A DNA stretch of 64,000 nucleotides, taken from assembly GCF_028680575.1 (NCBI RefSeq), contig NZ_JAPCKI010000001.1:597781-661780 (forward strand), in the 5' to 3' direction. The position numbers and the translations under genes are program-made. How positions within the stretch are numbered: position 1 is the stretch's first letter; each line of letters starts with the position of its first letter. The notes beneath the pieces are model-generated. The model did not search any database and was not told the DNA's origin. It worked only from the letters and a program-made list of their open reading frames with translations. This document shows positions 9,848 to 18,821 of this stretch, piece after piece. The DNA is from Acidovorax benzenivorans (GTDB lineage: Bacteria; Pseudomonadota; Gammaproteobacteria; Burkholderiales; Burkholderiaceae_C).

Positions 9848-10179
9848 GCTGGTCCTGGATCTATCCCTTGCTGGCCACTGTGGGCCTGGCGGTGATCACG
9901 GTGGTGTCGCGCTCCTTCTTCATGATCCCGGAGCGTGAGCTGCCCCTGCCCGACTGGCTCAAGCGTGGCCTCAAATATGCCCCGCTGGCCGCGCTCACCG
10001 CCGTCATTGCACCCGAGATCCTCATGGTGCAGGGCGAGCTGATCGACACCTTCATGGACGCACGCCTGCCGGCCGTGCTGTTCGCCAGCGTGTATTACTT
10101 CTGGCGCCGGGGCATCCTGGGCACCATTCTGGTGGGTATGGCGGTGTATCTGCCACTGCACATCGGCTGGGGCTGGTAG
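9844..10179 (+). CDS. azlD: AzlD-type small transporter subunit
   Basis: This is a 111-residue protein with about three to four transmembrane helices, the expected small partner of AzlC. It begins [20 protein letters not shown], and the start ATG overlaps the azlC stop (ATGA). The family member AzlD works with AzlC in branched-chain amino acid efflux. Substrate is inferred from the family. The end of this gene lies 83 bases before pgk. Confidence 0.92.
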   Translation: MSWSWIYPLLATVGLAVITVVSRSFFMIPERELPLPDWLKRGLKYAPLAALTAVIAPEILMVQGELIDTFMDARLPAVLFASVYYFWRRGILGTILVGMAVYLPLHIGWGW

Positions 10180-10262
10180 GTGCTGGCGGAGGCCGGCCGC
10201 GTCAGCAGGGCCGCCTAAAATGGCGCCCCTGATCCACCGGCCCCTCCAGGAAACCTTCCCCC

Positions 10263-11462
10263 ATGAACATCCTTCGCTTTTCCGATCTGTGCGCCCAGGG
10301 CAAGGCCCGCAACCAGCGCGTCTTCATCCGCGCCGACCTGAACGTGCCGCAAGACGATGCCGGCAACATCACTGAAGACACCCGCATCCGTGCCTCCATT
10401 CCCGCGATCCGCATGGCGCTGGACGCTGGTGCCGCCGTCATGGTCACCAGCCACCTGGGCCGCCCGACTGAAGGCGAATTCAAACCCGAAGACTCCCTGG
10501 CCCCCGTGGCCCAGCGTATGGCCGAACTGCTGGGCCGTGAAGTGCCGCTGGTCGCCAACTGGGTGGACGGTGTGCAAGTGGCGCCCGGCCAGATCGTGCT
10601 GCTGGAAAACTGCCGCCTGAACGTGGGCGAGAAGAAAAACAAAGAGGAGCTGGCACGCAAGATGGCCGCGCTGTGCGACATCTTCGTGAACGACGCGTTT
10701 GGCACCGCCCACCGCGCCGAGGGCACGACCTACGGTATCGCCCAGTACGCCCCCATCGCCTGCGCCGGCCCGCTGCTGTCGGCCGAGATCGATGCCCTGA
10801 CCAAGGCCCTGGCCCATCCTCAGCGCCCGCTGGCGGCCATCGTGGCGGGCTCCAAGGTGTCCACCAAGCTCACCATCCTGCAAAGCCTGGCCGACAAGGT
10901 GGACCAGCTCATCGTGGGCGGCGGCATTGCCAATACCTTCATGTTGGCGGCCGGCCTACCCATCGGCAAGAGCCTGGCCGAGCCCGATCTGCTGGACGCC
11001 GCCAAGTCCGTGATGGCTGCCATGAAGGCGCGTGGCGCCGAGGTGCCGATTCCTACCGACGTGGTCGTGGCCAAGACCTTTGCCGCCGATGCGCCCGCCA
11101 CCGTGAAGGCGGCTACCGATGTGGCGGCTGACGACATGATCCTGGACATCGGCCCCGAGACGGCCGCCCGCCTCGCGGCCCAGCTCAAGTCAGCTGGCAC
11201 CATCGTCTGGAATGGTCCCGTGGGCGTGTTCGAGTTTGCCGCTTTTGAGAACGGTACCAAGCAACTCGCCAAGGCGATTGCCGAATCCTCAGCCTTCAGC
11301 ATCGCGGGCGGTGGCGACACGCTGGCCGCCATTGCCAAGTACGGCATCGACAAACAGGTGGGTTACATCTCCACCGGTGGCGGCGCTTTCCTGGAAGTGC
11401 TGGAAGGCAAAAAGCTGCCCGCTTTCGACATCCTGGAGCAGCGCGCAGCCGCTTCCGTGTAA
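10263..11462 (+). CDS. pgk: Phosphoglycerate kinase
   Basis: This 399-residue glycolytic enzyme transfers the phosphate of 1,3-bisphosphoglycerate to ADP. Family motifs are clear: RADLNVP and [10 protein letters not shown] in the N-terminal domain, VAGSKVSTK at the substrate/nucleotide interface, NGPVGVFE, and GGGDTLAAI near the C-terminus. It has the typical bacterial length. The start follows a weak purine-rich ribosome site. A nested inverted repeat lies immediately after the stop. Confidence 0.98.
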   Translation: MNILRFSDLCAQGKARNQRVFIRADLNVPQDDAGNITEDTRIRASIPAIRMALDAGAAVMVTSHLGRPTEGEFKPEDSLAPVAQRMAELLGREVPLVANWVDGVQVAPGQIVLLENCRLNVGEKKNKEELARKMAALCDIFVNDAFGTAHRAEGTTYGIAQYAPIACAGPLLSAEIDALTKALAHPQRPLAAIVAGSKVSTKLTILQSLADKVDQLIVGGGIANTFMLAAGLPIGKSLAEPDLLDAAKSVMAAMKARGAEVPIPTDVVVAKTFAADAPATVKAATDVAADDMILDIGPETAARLAAQLKSAGTIVWNGPVGVFEFAAFENGTKQLAKAIAESSAFSIAGGGDTLAAIAKYGIDKQVGYISTGGGAFLEVLEGKKLPAFDILEQRAAASV

Positions 11463-11467
11463 GCAAA

Positions 11468-11517
11468 TGCAAGGCGGGCCACCGCAAAGGTGGCTCTGCC
11501 TGCTTACACGCCTTGCA
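11468..11517 (+). terminator. Nested stem-loop after pgk
   Basis: An outer 9-base stem TGCAAGGCG/CGCCTTGCA (11468-11476 and 11509-11517) encloses an inner GCCACC/GGTGGC hairpin. It starts six bases after the pgk stop. No T-run follows, so it may be a mRNA 3'-end stabilising structure rather than a classic terminator. Confidence 0.45.
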
Positions 11518-11678
11518 TCGGCACACAACTGTGACCAAAAACAACGAACTGTGTACGCCGGAGCGTAGTTAGCGTAATTTTTTCTTGTTTTTGTTGAGGA
11601 TACCGCCCAGAATTATTTTTCAATCGTGCGGGTCGCATCTGTTCGGGTCCTCGCAAATTCAGTCCGTAGGAGGGAATC

Positions 11679-12365
11679 ATGTCGTTTTCAAAGGCAATCA
11701 GCTTGGCCGTGCTGGCTGGCGCTGTGGCAACTTTGGTGGGGTGCGCACAGAGGGCGCCTATTCCCGTCGCGGAAAATTTTGAGTACACCTCGCAGCCCAA
11801 GGTTCGCTCCGCCGGCCATTGGGACCTGGTCTCGCGCGATGTGGTCAACCAGACGCTGAGCACCCTGGACAAGGCTGGTGTGGCCCCCAACACCCCCCTG
11901 CATGTGTCCCTGCCTGCCAACGCCACGCAGTTCGAAACCGGCTTCCGCGAGTTCCTGATCACCAAGCTGGTCCAGAACGGCGCCGTGGTGCAGCAGAACC
12001 TGGGCCAAGCCCTGGAAGTCTCCTACGGTATCCAGGTGGTGCGCCACAACAGCGACCGCCCGCACTTCATTCCTGGCCAGTTCACCATGCTTGCTGCGGG
12101 GCTGTTTGCAGCATACGGCTTGCGTAACCAGCACATCGATGCCCAATTGGCTGCAGGGCTGGGTCTGACGGCTGCCGCCGACTATGCCAACAGCATCAAT
12201 TCGGGTGGCCCGACCAACACCGAGCTGATTTTGACCACCACCGTCACGCGCGGTGGCCAGTACCTGGCCCGCAAGACAGACGTGTACTACCTGGAAAACG
12301 CTGACACCCCGTTGTTCACGCGCCCCTCGTACAAGAACGTCAACATGAAGGTTGTCTCGCAATGA
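11679..12365 (+). CDS. Putative lipoprotein, unknown function
   Basis: This 228-residue protein carries a lipoprotein signal (MSFSKAISLAVLAGAVATLVGC), with the modified Cys at about residue 22. A strong ribosome site (GTAGGAGGGAATC) precedes the ATG. The mature part has no motif I recognise; a mid-region hydrophobic stretch (FTMLAAGLFAAYGL) may pack or insert in membrane. The stop overlaps the start of the FlgO-like lipoprotein gene (ATGA), so the two are coupled and probably act together at the outer membrane. Confidence 0.8.
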   Translation: MSFSKAISLAVLAGAVATLVGCAQRAPIPVAENFEYTSQPKVRSAGHWDLVSRDVVNQTLSTLDKAGVAPNTPLHVSLPANATQFETGFREFLITKLVQNGAVVQQNLGQALEVSYGIQVVRHNSDRPHFIPGQFTMLAAGLFAAYGLRNQHIDAQLAAGLGLTAAADYANSINSGGPTNTELILTTTVTRGGQYLARKTDVYYLENADTPLFTRPSYKNVNMKVVSQ

Positions 12366-12919
12366 AAACCCCCGCACTTCTTCTGACGGTGCTGGCCGGC
12401 GTGGTGCTGGCCGGTTGCGCCAACAACCCCGCCCCGGTGCGCGTCGAGCCCACCTACCAGGAAGCCGCCAGCAGCCAGTTCATTCAGAGCAGCCGCGACG
12501 CAGTGACCAAGCTGACCACGGGTTTCGACATGAACTCCCTGGGCGGCGGGCCTGTGCTGGTGGCCACCGTGGTCAACGTCAACGACCTGAGCCGCGCTGC
12601 CCCTCTGGGCCGCACGTTGTCTGAGCAATACGCCACCAGCATGGCGGCCAGCGGCTTCAACGTGAAGGAAATCAAGCTGCGTGGTGACGTGTTCGTGCGC
12701 GAAGGTCAGGGCGAGCTGCTGCTGTCGCGCGAAATCAAGGACATTGCCCGCAACCACAACGCCTCGCTGGTGCTGGTGGGCACCTACTCTGCGGCCGCCA
12801 ACTACACCTACGTGAGCCTGAAGCTGGTGCGCACCGAAGACAGCCGCATCGTGCGTGGCTACGACTACGCGCTGCCCAACGACCGCGACGTGCAACGCCT
12901 GCTGGCCGTTCCCCGCTGA
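12362..12919 (+). CDS. FlgO-like outer-membrane lipoprotein
   Basis: This 185-residue lipoprotein has a signal with the lipobox LAGC. The mature domain matches the FlgO/TolB-N-like family (VATVVNVNDLSRAAPLGRTLSEQYA; VREGQGELLLSREIKDIARNHNASLVLVGTYS). FlgO supports flagellar stability in Vibrio, but the family is widespread and no flagellar gene is nearby, so the role here is open. It is translationally coupled to the preceding lipoprotein gene and followed 42 bases later by a strong terminator. Confidence 0.85.
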   Translation: MKTPALLLTVLAGVVLAGCANNPAPVRVEPTYQEAASSQFIQSSRDAVTKLTTGFDMNSLGGGPVLVATVVNVNDLSRAAPLGRTLSEQYATSMAASGFNVKEIKLRGDVFVREGQGELLLSREIKDIARNHNASLVLVGTYSAAANYTYVSLKLVRTEDSRIVRGYDYALPNDRDVQRLLAVPR

Positions 12920-12961
12920 TCTCTCGTTTTCACCAGGGGTTTGCAGCCTCTGTGTGTCCGC

Positions 12962-12989
12962 AAAAAAGGCCGCTTCGACGGCCTTTTTT
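12962..12989 (+). terminator. Rho-independent terminator after the lipoprotein pair
   Basis: An 11-base perfect stem AAAAAAGGCCG/CGGCCTTTTTT with a six-base loop (CTTCGA) ends in a T6 run. It lies 42 bases after the FlgO-like gene and would also work on the other strand. Confidence 0.92.
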
Positions 12990-13104
12990 GTTGCCTGTTG
13001 GCACGTTGCCGGATCGCACGCATGCAGCGCTTCACGTTGCCTCCACCGGTCGATCGCGACCCCGGTAGGGGCACCTTGTGCCCACCCACCTAAAATCACG
13101 CCCC

Positions 13105-13929
13105 ATGAACTTCACCGACATGCTGCGCGACGCCACGGCGCAGAACAACTCCCTGCTGTGCGTGGGCCTGGACCCAGAACCCACGCGGTTCCCCGCCGCG
13201 ATGCAGGGCGACCCGCGCAAGATCTATGACTTTTGCGCGGCCATCGTGGACTCCACTGCTGACCTGGTGTGTGCCTTCAAGCCGCAGATCGCCTACTTTG
13301 CTGCGCATGGTGCCGAAGACCAGCTCGAACGCCTGATGCAGCACATGCGTGCCAATGCACCGCAGGTGCCGGTGATCCTGGACGCCAAGCGCGGCGACAT
13401 CGGCTCCACGGCCGAGCAGTACGCCAAGGAAGCCTTCGAGCGCTACGGCGCCGACGCGGTCACGCTGTCCCCCTTCATGGGGTTTGACTCCATCGAGCCC
13501 TACCTCGCTTACCACGGCAAGGGTGCATTTCTGCTCTGCCGCACGTCCAACCCGGGCGGTGACGATCTGCAGACCCAGCGCCTGGCCAGCGTCGAGGGCC
13601 AGCCGCTGATGTATGAGCATGTGGCGCGTCTGGCGCAAGGCCCCTGGAACAAGAACGGCCAACTGGGCCTGGTGGTGGGCGCCACCTACCCGCAGGAAAT
13701 CGAGCGCGTGCGCGCCATTGCGCCCACGCTGCCGCTGCTGATCCCGGGTGTGGGTGCTCAGGGCGGTGACGCCGCCGCCACTGTGCGCGCCGGGCTGCGC
13801 AGTGACGGGCCGATCATCGTGAACTCGTCGCGGGCCATTCTTTACGCGTCCAAAGGCGAGGACTTTGCTGCGGCCGCGCGTGCAGAAGCCATGCGCACAC
13901 GCGGCGTTCTGGAAGCCGCGCGGGGCTGA
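13105..13929 (+). CDS. pyrF: Orotidine 5'-phosphate decarboxylase
   Basis: This enzyme decarboxylates OMP to UMP, the last step of pyrimidine synthesis. The 274-residue length and the sequence [20 protein letters not shown] (catalytic Asp-Lys-Asp) place it in the longer type-2 family. PGVGAQGGD and NSSRAILYA form the phosphate-binding end. The ATG at 13105 gives the usual MNFTDML start; an in-frame start at 13078 is less likely. It stands alone downstream of a terminator. Confidence 0.97.
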   Translation: MNFTDMLRDATAQNNSLLCVGLDPEPTRFPAAMQGDPRKIYDFCAAIVDSTADLVCAFKPQIAYFAAHGAEDQLERLMQHMRANAPQVPVILDAKRGDIGSTAEQYAKEAFERYGADAVTLSPFMGFDSIEPYLAYHGKGAFLLCRTSNPGGDDLQTQRLASVEGQPLMYEHVARLAQGPWNKNGQLGLVVGATYPQEIERVRAIAPTLPLLIPGVGAQGGDAAATVRAGLRSDGPIIVNSSRAILYASKGEDFAAAARAEAMRTRGVLEAARG

Positions 13930-14026
13930 GCGTCCAATTCAGACCGCAGTGCGTAGCCCTGAGGGGCTGGCACGGCCCCCAGCACCTGCCAAACCCGCCT
14001 GACAGCCGCCCCTCCAGGAGCCGACG

Positions 14027-14926
14027 ATGCAGTTGAAATGGCTGGAAGACTTCATCGTGCTGGCGCAGGAGCGCAGCTTCACCCGCGCTGCCGAGCTGCG
14101 GCATGTCACCCACCCCGCATTTGGCCGCCGCATCCGCGCGCTGGAGGCCTGGGCCGGCACGCCGCTGGTGGAGCGCGGCAATGGTGGCCCCGTCACCCTG
14201 ACGCCTGCGGGGCAAAGTTTTTTGGAGACCGCAGGCCATCTGGCCCGCAGCCTCACGCAGTCGCACGAAGAGCTGCAAAGCCTGGCCGGGCGGCAGGCCC
14301 GCACCGTGACGCTGGCCACGGGCCGCACGCTGGCGCGCACCGTGGTGGCAGATTGGCTGGTGCGCCTGCAGCCCATCTTGCAAGGCGGCGAGCTGTGCAT
14401 TCGCACCCGGGCGCTGGCCGACACCGTGGGCATGCTGGAGCGCAACGAGGCTGACTTCTCGCTCGTGTACCACCACCCGGCCCTGGCCATCCGGCTTGAT
14501 GCGCGCCAGTTCACGCACCTCACGGTGGCTTCCGACCGCCTGGTGCCCGTGTCGCGCGCCACGGCACAAGGCCAGGCGCTGCACCGGTTCGGGCCCGATG
14601 CCACGCTGGTGCCCTACCTGGCCTACGCGCCCCAACTGGCCCTGGGGCGGCTGGTAGAAGACCACCTGGCGAACAACCCCCATGCGCCCCGGCTACAGCG
14701 CGTGGTGGAGTGCGACTCGGCCGATGCCCATTACGAATACGTGCAAAAAGGCCTGGGCGTTGCCTGGCTGCCCTGGTCCATGGTGTTTGCCGACTGCAAG
14801 GCGCAGCGCCTCGCGTTGGCGGGTGACGCCCGCATGGAGGTGCGGTTTGACGTGCGCCTGTACCGCCCCAAGCGCCGCCTGGGGCCGCTGGCCGAGGCGC
14901 TGTGGAAGGCCCTGGCGCAGCGCTGA
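14027..14926 (+). CDS. LysR-type transcriptional regulator
   Basis: This 299-residue regulator has an N-terminal winged helix (MQLKWLEDFIVLAQERSFTR ... HPAFGRRIRALEAW) and a substrate-binding effector domain. A good ribosome site (CCAGGAG) precedes the ATG. It lies directly upstream, on the same strand, of a Bug-type solute-binding protein and an aspartoacylase-like gene, which it may regulate. The effector is not known. Confidence 0.9.
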   Translation: MQLKWLEDFIVLAQERSFTRAAELRHVTHPAFGRRIRALEAWAGTPLVERGNGGPVTLTPAGQSFLETAGHLARSLTQSHEELQSLAGRQARTVTLATGRTLARTVVADWLVRLQPILQGGELCIRTRALADTVGMLERNEADFSLVYHHPALAIRLDARQFTHLTVASDRLVPVSRATAQGQALHRFGPDATLVPYLAYAPQLALGRLVEDHLANNPHAPRLQRVVECDSADAHYEYVQKGLGVAWLPWSMVFADCKAQRLALAGDARMEVRFDVRLYRPKRRLGPLAEALWKALAQR

Positions 14927-15097
14927 TGTGCCTCAGCCCACCGTGGGCGCTCTGCGGGTTTCTCCCTGCCAGGAATCCTGAATCGGCACGACCTGGTGCC
15001 GTTTTGGCAACAACGGCCAAGGGCCAGCTTTTCACAATTGAGTCCATACCCCACCCACTCCATCTAGCCACCCCCGTCTTTGCCAAGGAGTTCCGCC

Positions 15098-16072
15098 ATG
15101 ACCACTGTCCATCCCCTGCGCCGCGTTGCACTGTTGTGCGGCCTGGCCATTCTCGCTGCCCCTGCCATCGCGCAAGACGCCTACCCCAGCAAGCCCATCA
15201 CCATCGTGGTTGGCTACCCACCGGGCGGCAGCACCGACCTGACCGCACGCACGGTGGCCACCGAGCTGGGCAACAAGCTCGGCGTGCCGGTGGTGATCGA
15301 GAACCTGGGCGGTGCGGGTGGCGCCATCGGCGCGCAGAAGGTGGCCAACGCGGCACCGGACGGCTACACCCTGCTGGTCGGTGCCAACAACGAGATCGCC
15401 ATCAACAAACTCGTGACCAAGAAGGTCAAGTACGACATCAAGGACTTCACCGCCATCGGCCTCATTGCCTCGCAGCCGTTGGTGCTGGTGGCCTCCACCG
15501 GGGCGGGCGTCAAGAACATGGCGGAGTTCACGCAGAAGGTGTCCAAGAACCCCGGCAAGTTCAGCTACGGCAGCTCGGGCGTGGGCACGGCACTGCACCT
15601 GGCGGGCGAGGCCGTCAAGGAACAAGGCAAGCTGTTCATGACGCACATCCCCTACCGGGGCGTGGCGCCGCTCACCAGCGACCTCATGGGCAACAACCTG
15701 GAGTACGGCGTGTTCGTGCTCTCCAGCGGCCTGCCGCACATCAAGAGCGGCAAGGTGATTGCACTGGGCACCACCGAGGCCAAGCGCTCCGCCATCACAC
15801 CCGACATCCCGGCGCTGGCCGAGTCGCCGCAGTACAAGAACGTGGACATCAGTGTGTGGTTTGCGCTCATGGCGCCTGCCAACCTGCCCAAGCCGGTGAC
15901 CGACAAGCTCAAGAAGGCACTGGCCGATAGCCTGCAATCGCCGGACTTCCGCAAGAAGATGGAAGCCAGCGGGTCCACCGTGGCCTCGCCCACCGTGAAC
16001 ATCGACCAGTTCCTGACCACGGAAGTGGCCAAGTACAAGAAGATCGTTGAATTCGCCAAGATCGAAGAATGA
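15098..16072 (+). CDS. Bug/TctC-type tripartite tricarboxylate transporter binding protein
   Basis: This 324-residue periplasmic protein has a signal peptide ending in IAQDAYPSKPI, the typical mature start of Bug proteins. The family signature YPPGGSTDLTAR and ENLGGAGGAIGAQKVANAAPDGY are present. Such proteins bind carboxylates or amides, some for TctAB transporters; no tctA or tctB is nearby, so it may use a distant partner or serve a sensory role. The ATG at 15098 follows AAGGAG. Its stop overlaps the next gene (ATGA), suggesting that its ligand is a substrate or product of that hydrolase. Confidence 0.93.
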   Translation: MTTVHPLRRVALLCGLAILAAPAIAQDAYPSKPITIVVGYPPGGSTDLTARTVATELGNKLGVPVVIENLGGAGGAIGAQKVANAAPDGYTLLVGANNEIAINKLVTKKVKYDIKDFTAIGLIASQPLVLVASTGAGVKNMAEFTQKVSKNPGKFSYGSSGVGTALHLAGEAVKEQGKLFMTHIPYRGVAPLTSDLMGNNLEYGVFVLSSGLPHIKSGKVIALGTTEAKRSAITPDIPALAESPQYKNVDISVWFALMAPANLPKPVTDKLKKALADSLQSPDFRKKMEASGSTVASPTVNIDQFLTTEVAKYKKIVEFAKIEE

Positions 16073-17061
16073 GCAGCAGCCCCCTCTCTCCCACGTCCGT
16101 GCAACCCCTCGTCTTTGCACTGCCCGCACCCGACATCAGCGCCTGGCGCGCGGGCAACACCGGCACCGAAGGCGTGTGGCACTTCGACTCGGGCCAGCCT
16201 GGGCGCCACGTGATGATCAGCGCCCTGGTGCATGGCAACGAGCTGTGCGGTGCCTGGGCGCTCAAAGGGCTGCTTGACGCCGGGGTGCGCCCGCAGCAGG
16301 GCACGCTCACGCTCGCGTTCTGCAACCTCGACGCCTTCGACCGGTTTGACCCCGGCAACCACGACGCCTCGCGTTTCACCGACGAAGACCTCAACCGCCA
16401 GTGGCTGGACGAGCGCATCGATGCAGCCGACACCAACGAGCGCCGCCGCGCCGCCGCGCTGCGCCCGTGGGTGGCGCAAGCCGACTGGCTGCTCGACATC
16501 CACTCGATGCACGAGCCCTCGGCGCCGTTGCTGCTCACTGGCATCCAGCCGCGCAACCTGGCACTGGCGCGTGCCATGCGCTCGCCCGAGCACATCGTGG
16601 TGGACGCAGGCCACAAGGACGGCGTGCGCATGCGCGACTACGGCCGGTTTGGTGCCCTGGACGACAACGGCACCCGCTCGCTGCTCATCGAATGTGGCTT
16701 CCATGGCGACCCGGCGAGCCGCGCCGTGGCGCAGGACCAGTGCGTGCGTTTCATCGAGCAGTCCGGTGCCCTGAGCGCCGAGGCGCTGGCGCAGCAACTG
16801 CCCGGCTGGCGCCTGCCCGATGCGCCCCGCCAGTGGGCGCTGGAGGTGACCGGCCCCGTGGTGGCCACCAGCAGCGCCTTCCGGTTCGTGGCGCCCTATA
16901 CGGGGCTGGAGGTGTTCGAGAAAGCAGGCACGGTGATGGGTGACAACGACGGCGTGCCTGTCACCACCCCCTACGACGACTGCGTGCTGGTCATGCCCTC
17001 GGTGCGCCAGGCGCGTGCCGGGGTGACCGTGGTGCGCTTTGCGCGGCGCAGGTTGCTGTAG
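16069..17061 (+). CDS. Succinylglutamate desuccinylase/aspartoacylase family protein
   Basis: This is a 330-residue zinc hydrolase-like protein of the AstE/AspA family. Zinc ligands are likely in HGNE (about residue 55) and in LDIHSMHE (about residue 145); the nearby segment NRQWLD also resembles the family. It should cleave an N-acylated amino acid, but the exact substrate cannot be told. It is translationally coupled to the Bug binding protein, which may supply the compound. A GATAGC-type repeat follows 40 bases after the stop. Confidence 0.88.
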   Translation: MSSSPLSPTSVQPLVFALPAPDISAWRAGNTGTEGVWHFDSGQPGRHVMISALVHGNELCGAWALKGLLDAGVRPQQGTLTLAFCNLDAFDRFDPGNHDASRFTDEDLNRQWLDERIDAADTNERRRAAALRPWVAQADWLLDIHSMHEPSAPLLLTGIQPRNLALARAMRSPEHIVVDAGHKDGVRMRDYGRFGALDDNGTRSLLIECGFHGDPASRAVAQDQCVRFIEQSGALSAEALAQQLPGWRLPDAPRQWALEVTGPVVATSSAFRFVAPYTGLEVFEKAGTVMGDNDGVPVTTPYDDCVLVMPSVRQARAGVTVVRFARRRLL

Positions 17062-17100
17062 CCGGTGTTGTGGCCGGTGTTGTGGCCGGTGCTGCGGCTG

Positions 17101-17164
17101 TTTGCTATCTAATTGATAGCTGTCACGGCATATTCAGTCAGCGCTATCGGCCATTTTGGCTTGT
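17101..17164 (+). repeat. GATAGC-type dispersed repeat, copy at the end of the EamA gene
   Basis: The copy reads TTTGCTATC-AATTGATAGC, then GGCATAT, CAGCGCTATCGGCC and ATTTTGGCTTG. It overlaps the 3' end of the minus-strand EamA gene: the last residues of that protein (AKMADSAD and the stop) are encoded by the repeat. Confidence 0.85.
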
Positions 17165-18105
17165 AGTCTGGGCCCCAGCACCACGCAGGCCAGTGCCGCC
17201 ACCACCAGCGCAATGCCCGCCCACTGCCAGGGGGCTACCCCTTCGTCCAGCAGCAGCCAGCCCGCCGTCAGCCCCACCACAGGCACCGCCAGGCTGAACG
17301 GCGCCACGCGGTTGGCGGGGTAGCGCTGCAGCAGGTTGGTCCACAGCGCATAGCCGACGATGGTGGCGGCCCAGCCCAGGTAGGCCACGGCGGCCCACGA
17401 CAGCAGCGGCACGCTGGCCAGGGTCTGCCACTGCAGCCACCGCGCGGCGTCGGGGTCGAACACGGCCGACAGCGCCATGAACGGCAGCACGGGCACCAGG
17501 CTGCTCCAGATCACGAACGCCAGCGGGTCGAACCCCGGGCTGTGTTGCTGCGCCAGCCGCGCCACGATGTTGGACGACGCCCACATGGCGGCACCACACA
17601 GCGTCAGCAGCAGGCCGACCAGCGTGGTGGCCGCCGCCACGCCCACACCGGCCCCAGGGCCCACGTAGTTCATCGCAAAACACACCAGCCCCAGCGCGGC
17701 CAGCCCCATGCCCACGCGCAAGGGCAAACCCGGCCGCTCGCGCAACAGCGCAAAACCAAACAGCGCCGTGAAGAACACCTGCGTCTGCAGCAGCACGCTG
17801 GCCAGCCCGGCCGTCATGCCCACCTTGAGGCCCATGAACAAAAAGCCGAACTGCCCCACGCCCTGGAACAGCCCAAACAGCAGCACCCAGCGCCAGTGCA
17901 TGCGCGGCGGGCGTACCAGCAGCACCAGTGGCAGGGCGGCACACAGGTAGCGGGCAGCGCCCAGCTGAAACGGGCTGAAGCTGCGCAGCCCCCACTTCAT
18001 GGCGACAAAGTTCACGCCCCACAGGACCACCACCACCAGCGCGGCGAGCAGGTCGCGCGCACGCAGGGGCCCAGCCGACGGCGCTGTCTGCGCTGCGGCA
18101 GTCAT
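17134..18105 (-). CDS. EamA/DMT family transporter
   Basis: This 323-residue inner-membrane protein has about ten hydrophobic helices arranged as two EamA repeats (LLAALVVVVLWGVNFVAMKWG at the start; AYLGWAATIVGYALW in the second half). Members export metabolites or amino acids; the substrate here is unknown. The ATG at 18105 overlaps the stop of the thioesterase gene (ATGA), so the two are co-translated. The C-terminal tail runs into a dispersed repeat, which supplies the final eight or so codons. Confidence 0.92.
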   Translation of the reverse strand: MTAAAQTAPSAGPLRARDLLAALVVVVLWGVNFVAMKWGLRSFSPFQLGAARYLCAALPLVLLVRPPRMHWRWVLLFGLFQGVGQFGFLFMGLKVGMTAGLASVLLQTQVFFTALFGFALLRERPGLPLRVGMGLAALGLVCFAMNYVGPGAGVGVAAATTLVGLLLTLCGAAMWASSNIVARLAQQHSPGFDPLAFVIWSSLVPVLPFMALSAVFDPDAARWLQWQTLASVPLLSWAAVAYLGWAATIVGYALWTNLLQRYPANRVAPFSLAVPVVGLTAGWLLLDEGVAPWQWAGIALVVAALACVVLGPRLQAKMADSAD

Positions 18106-18575
18106 TGCGCCGCGCGTGCCGCGTCGATGTGTGCCTTGACGCGCTGGGCCAGCGCAATGTCGCCCGGAGTCTCGGGGCTCCATTTGTCCACGGTGCGCGG
18201 CTGGTCGTTCGCATCCACGGCGGCGTACACCGCCACGCAGTGCATCACGTCCTCCAGCGGCGCGCCGTGCACGGCGCCACTGCGCACCTCCACCGCCAGG
18301 CACATGCTGGTGTCGGTGGTGTAGGCCAGGCGCGCATGCACCTCGACCATATTGCCCGGCCGGATGCCGCGCACAAAGTGGGCGCCGCCCACAAACTCGG
18401 TCACGCAGTCCCCCTGGGCCCAGGCGCTGGCGCAGGCAAAACCTGCCTCGTCCACCCAGCGCAGCACCGTGCCACCGGGCACGCGGCCTGCCTGGGGCAG
18501 GGTGGCCTGGTACGCCAGGAAACGCAGGGTCGTCGAGTGCATACCAGGGGCTCCAAAGGATGGGGAAGCGTTCAT
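18102..18575 (-). CDS. Acyl-CoA thioesterase family (hotdog) protein
   Basis: This 157-residue protein resembles YciA/BFIT-type acyl-CoA thioesterases with the hotdog fold: GGTVLRWVDEAGFACA near residue 40, then FVGGAHFVRGIRPGNMVEVHARL. Such enzymes hydrolyse acyl-CoA to free acid and CoA. The ATG at 18575 gives an 11-residue extension before MHSTTLRF; an alternative start is the ATG at 18542. It is translationally coupled to the EamA exporter, hinting that the transporter may export the released acid. Confidence 0.87.
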   Translation of the reverse strand: MNASPSFGAPGMHSTTLRFLAYQATLPQAGRVPGGTVLRWVDEAGFACASAWAQGDCVTEFVGGAHFVRGIRPGNMVEVHARLAYTTDTSMCLAVEVRSGAVHGAPLEDVMHCVAVYAAVDANDQPRTVDKWSPETPGDIALAQRVKAHIDAARAAQ

Positions 18576-18821
18576 TATTCTCCAGCGCCCCGGCGGCCGC
18601 AGCGTCCGAGCGCCAATGGGCCCTCCCCCTGTGCCCGGCCATGGACCGCAGGGCGAAGCTCTGTCAGACTTGACCTGGGTCAAAACCATGCCGGAAACAC
18701 ACCCCTATATTGAGAACCATTCCGCATTGCCCGAAGAAGGGCTACCTTCCAGTCGGCGGTGCCGACACCCGCCCCTGGGGCCTATTCCATTGCGCAGGCC
18801 GTGTTGCCTGCGCCCATTGCC

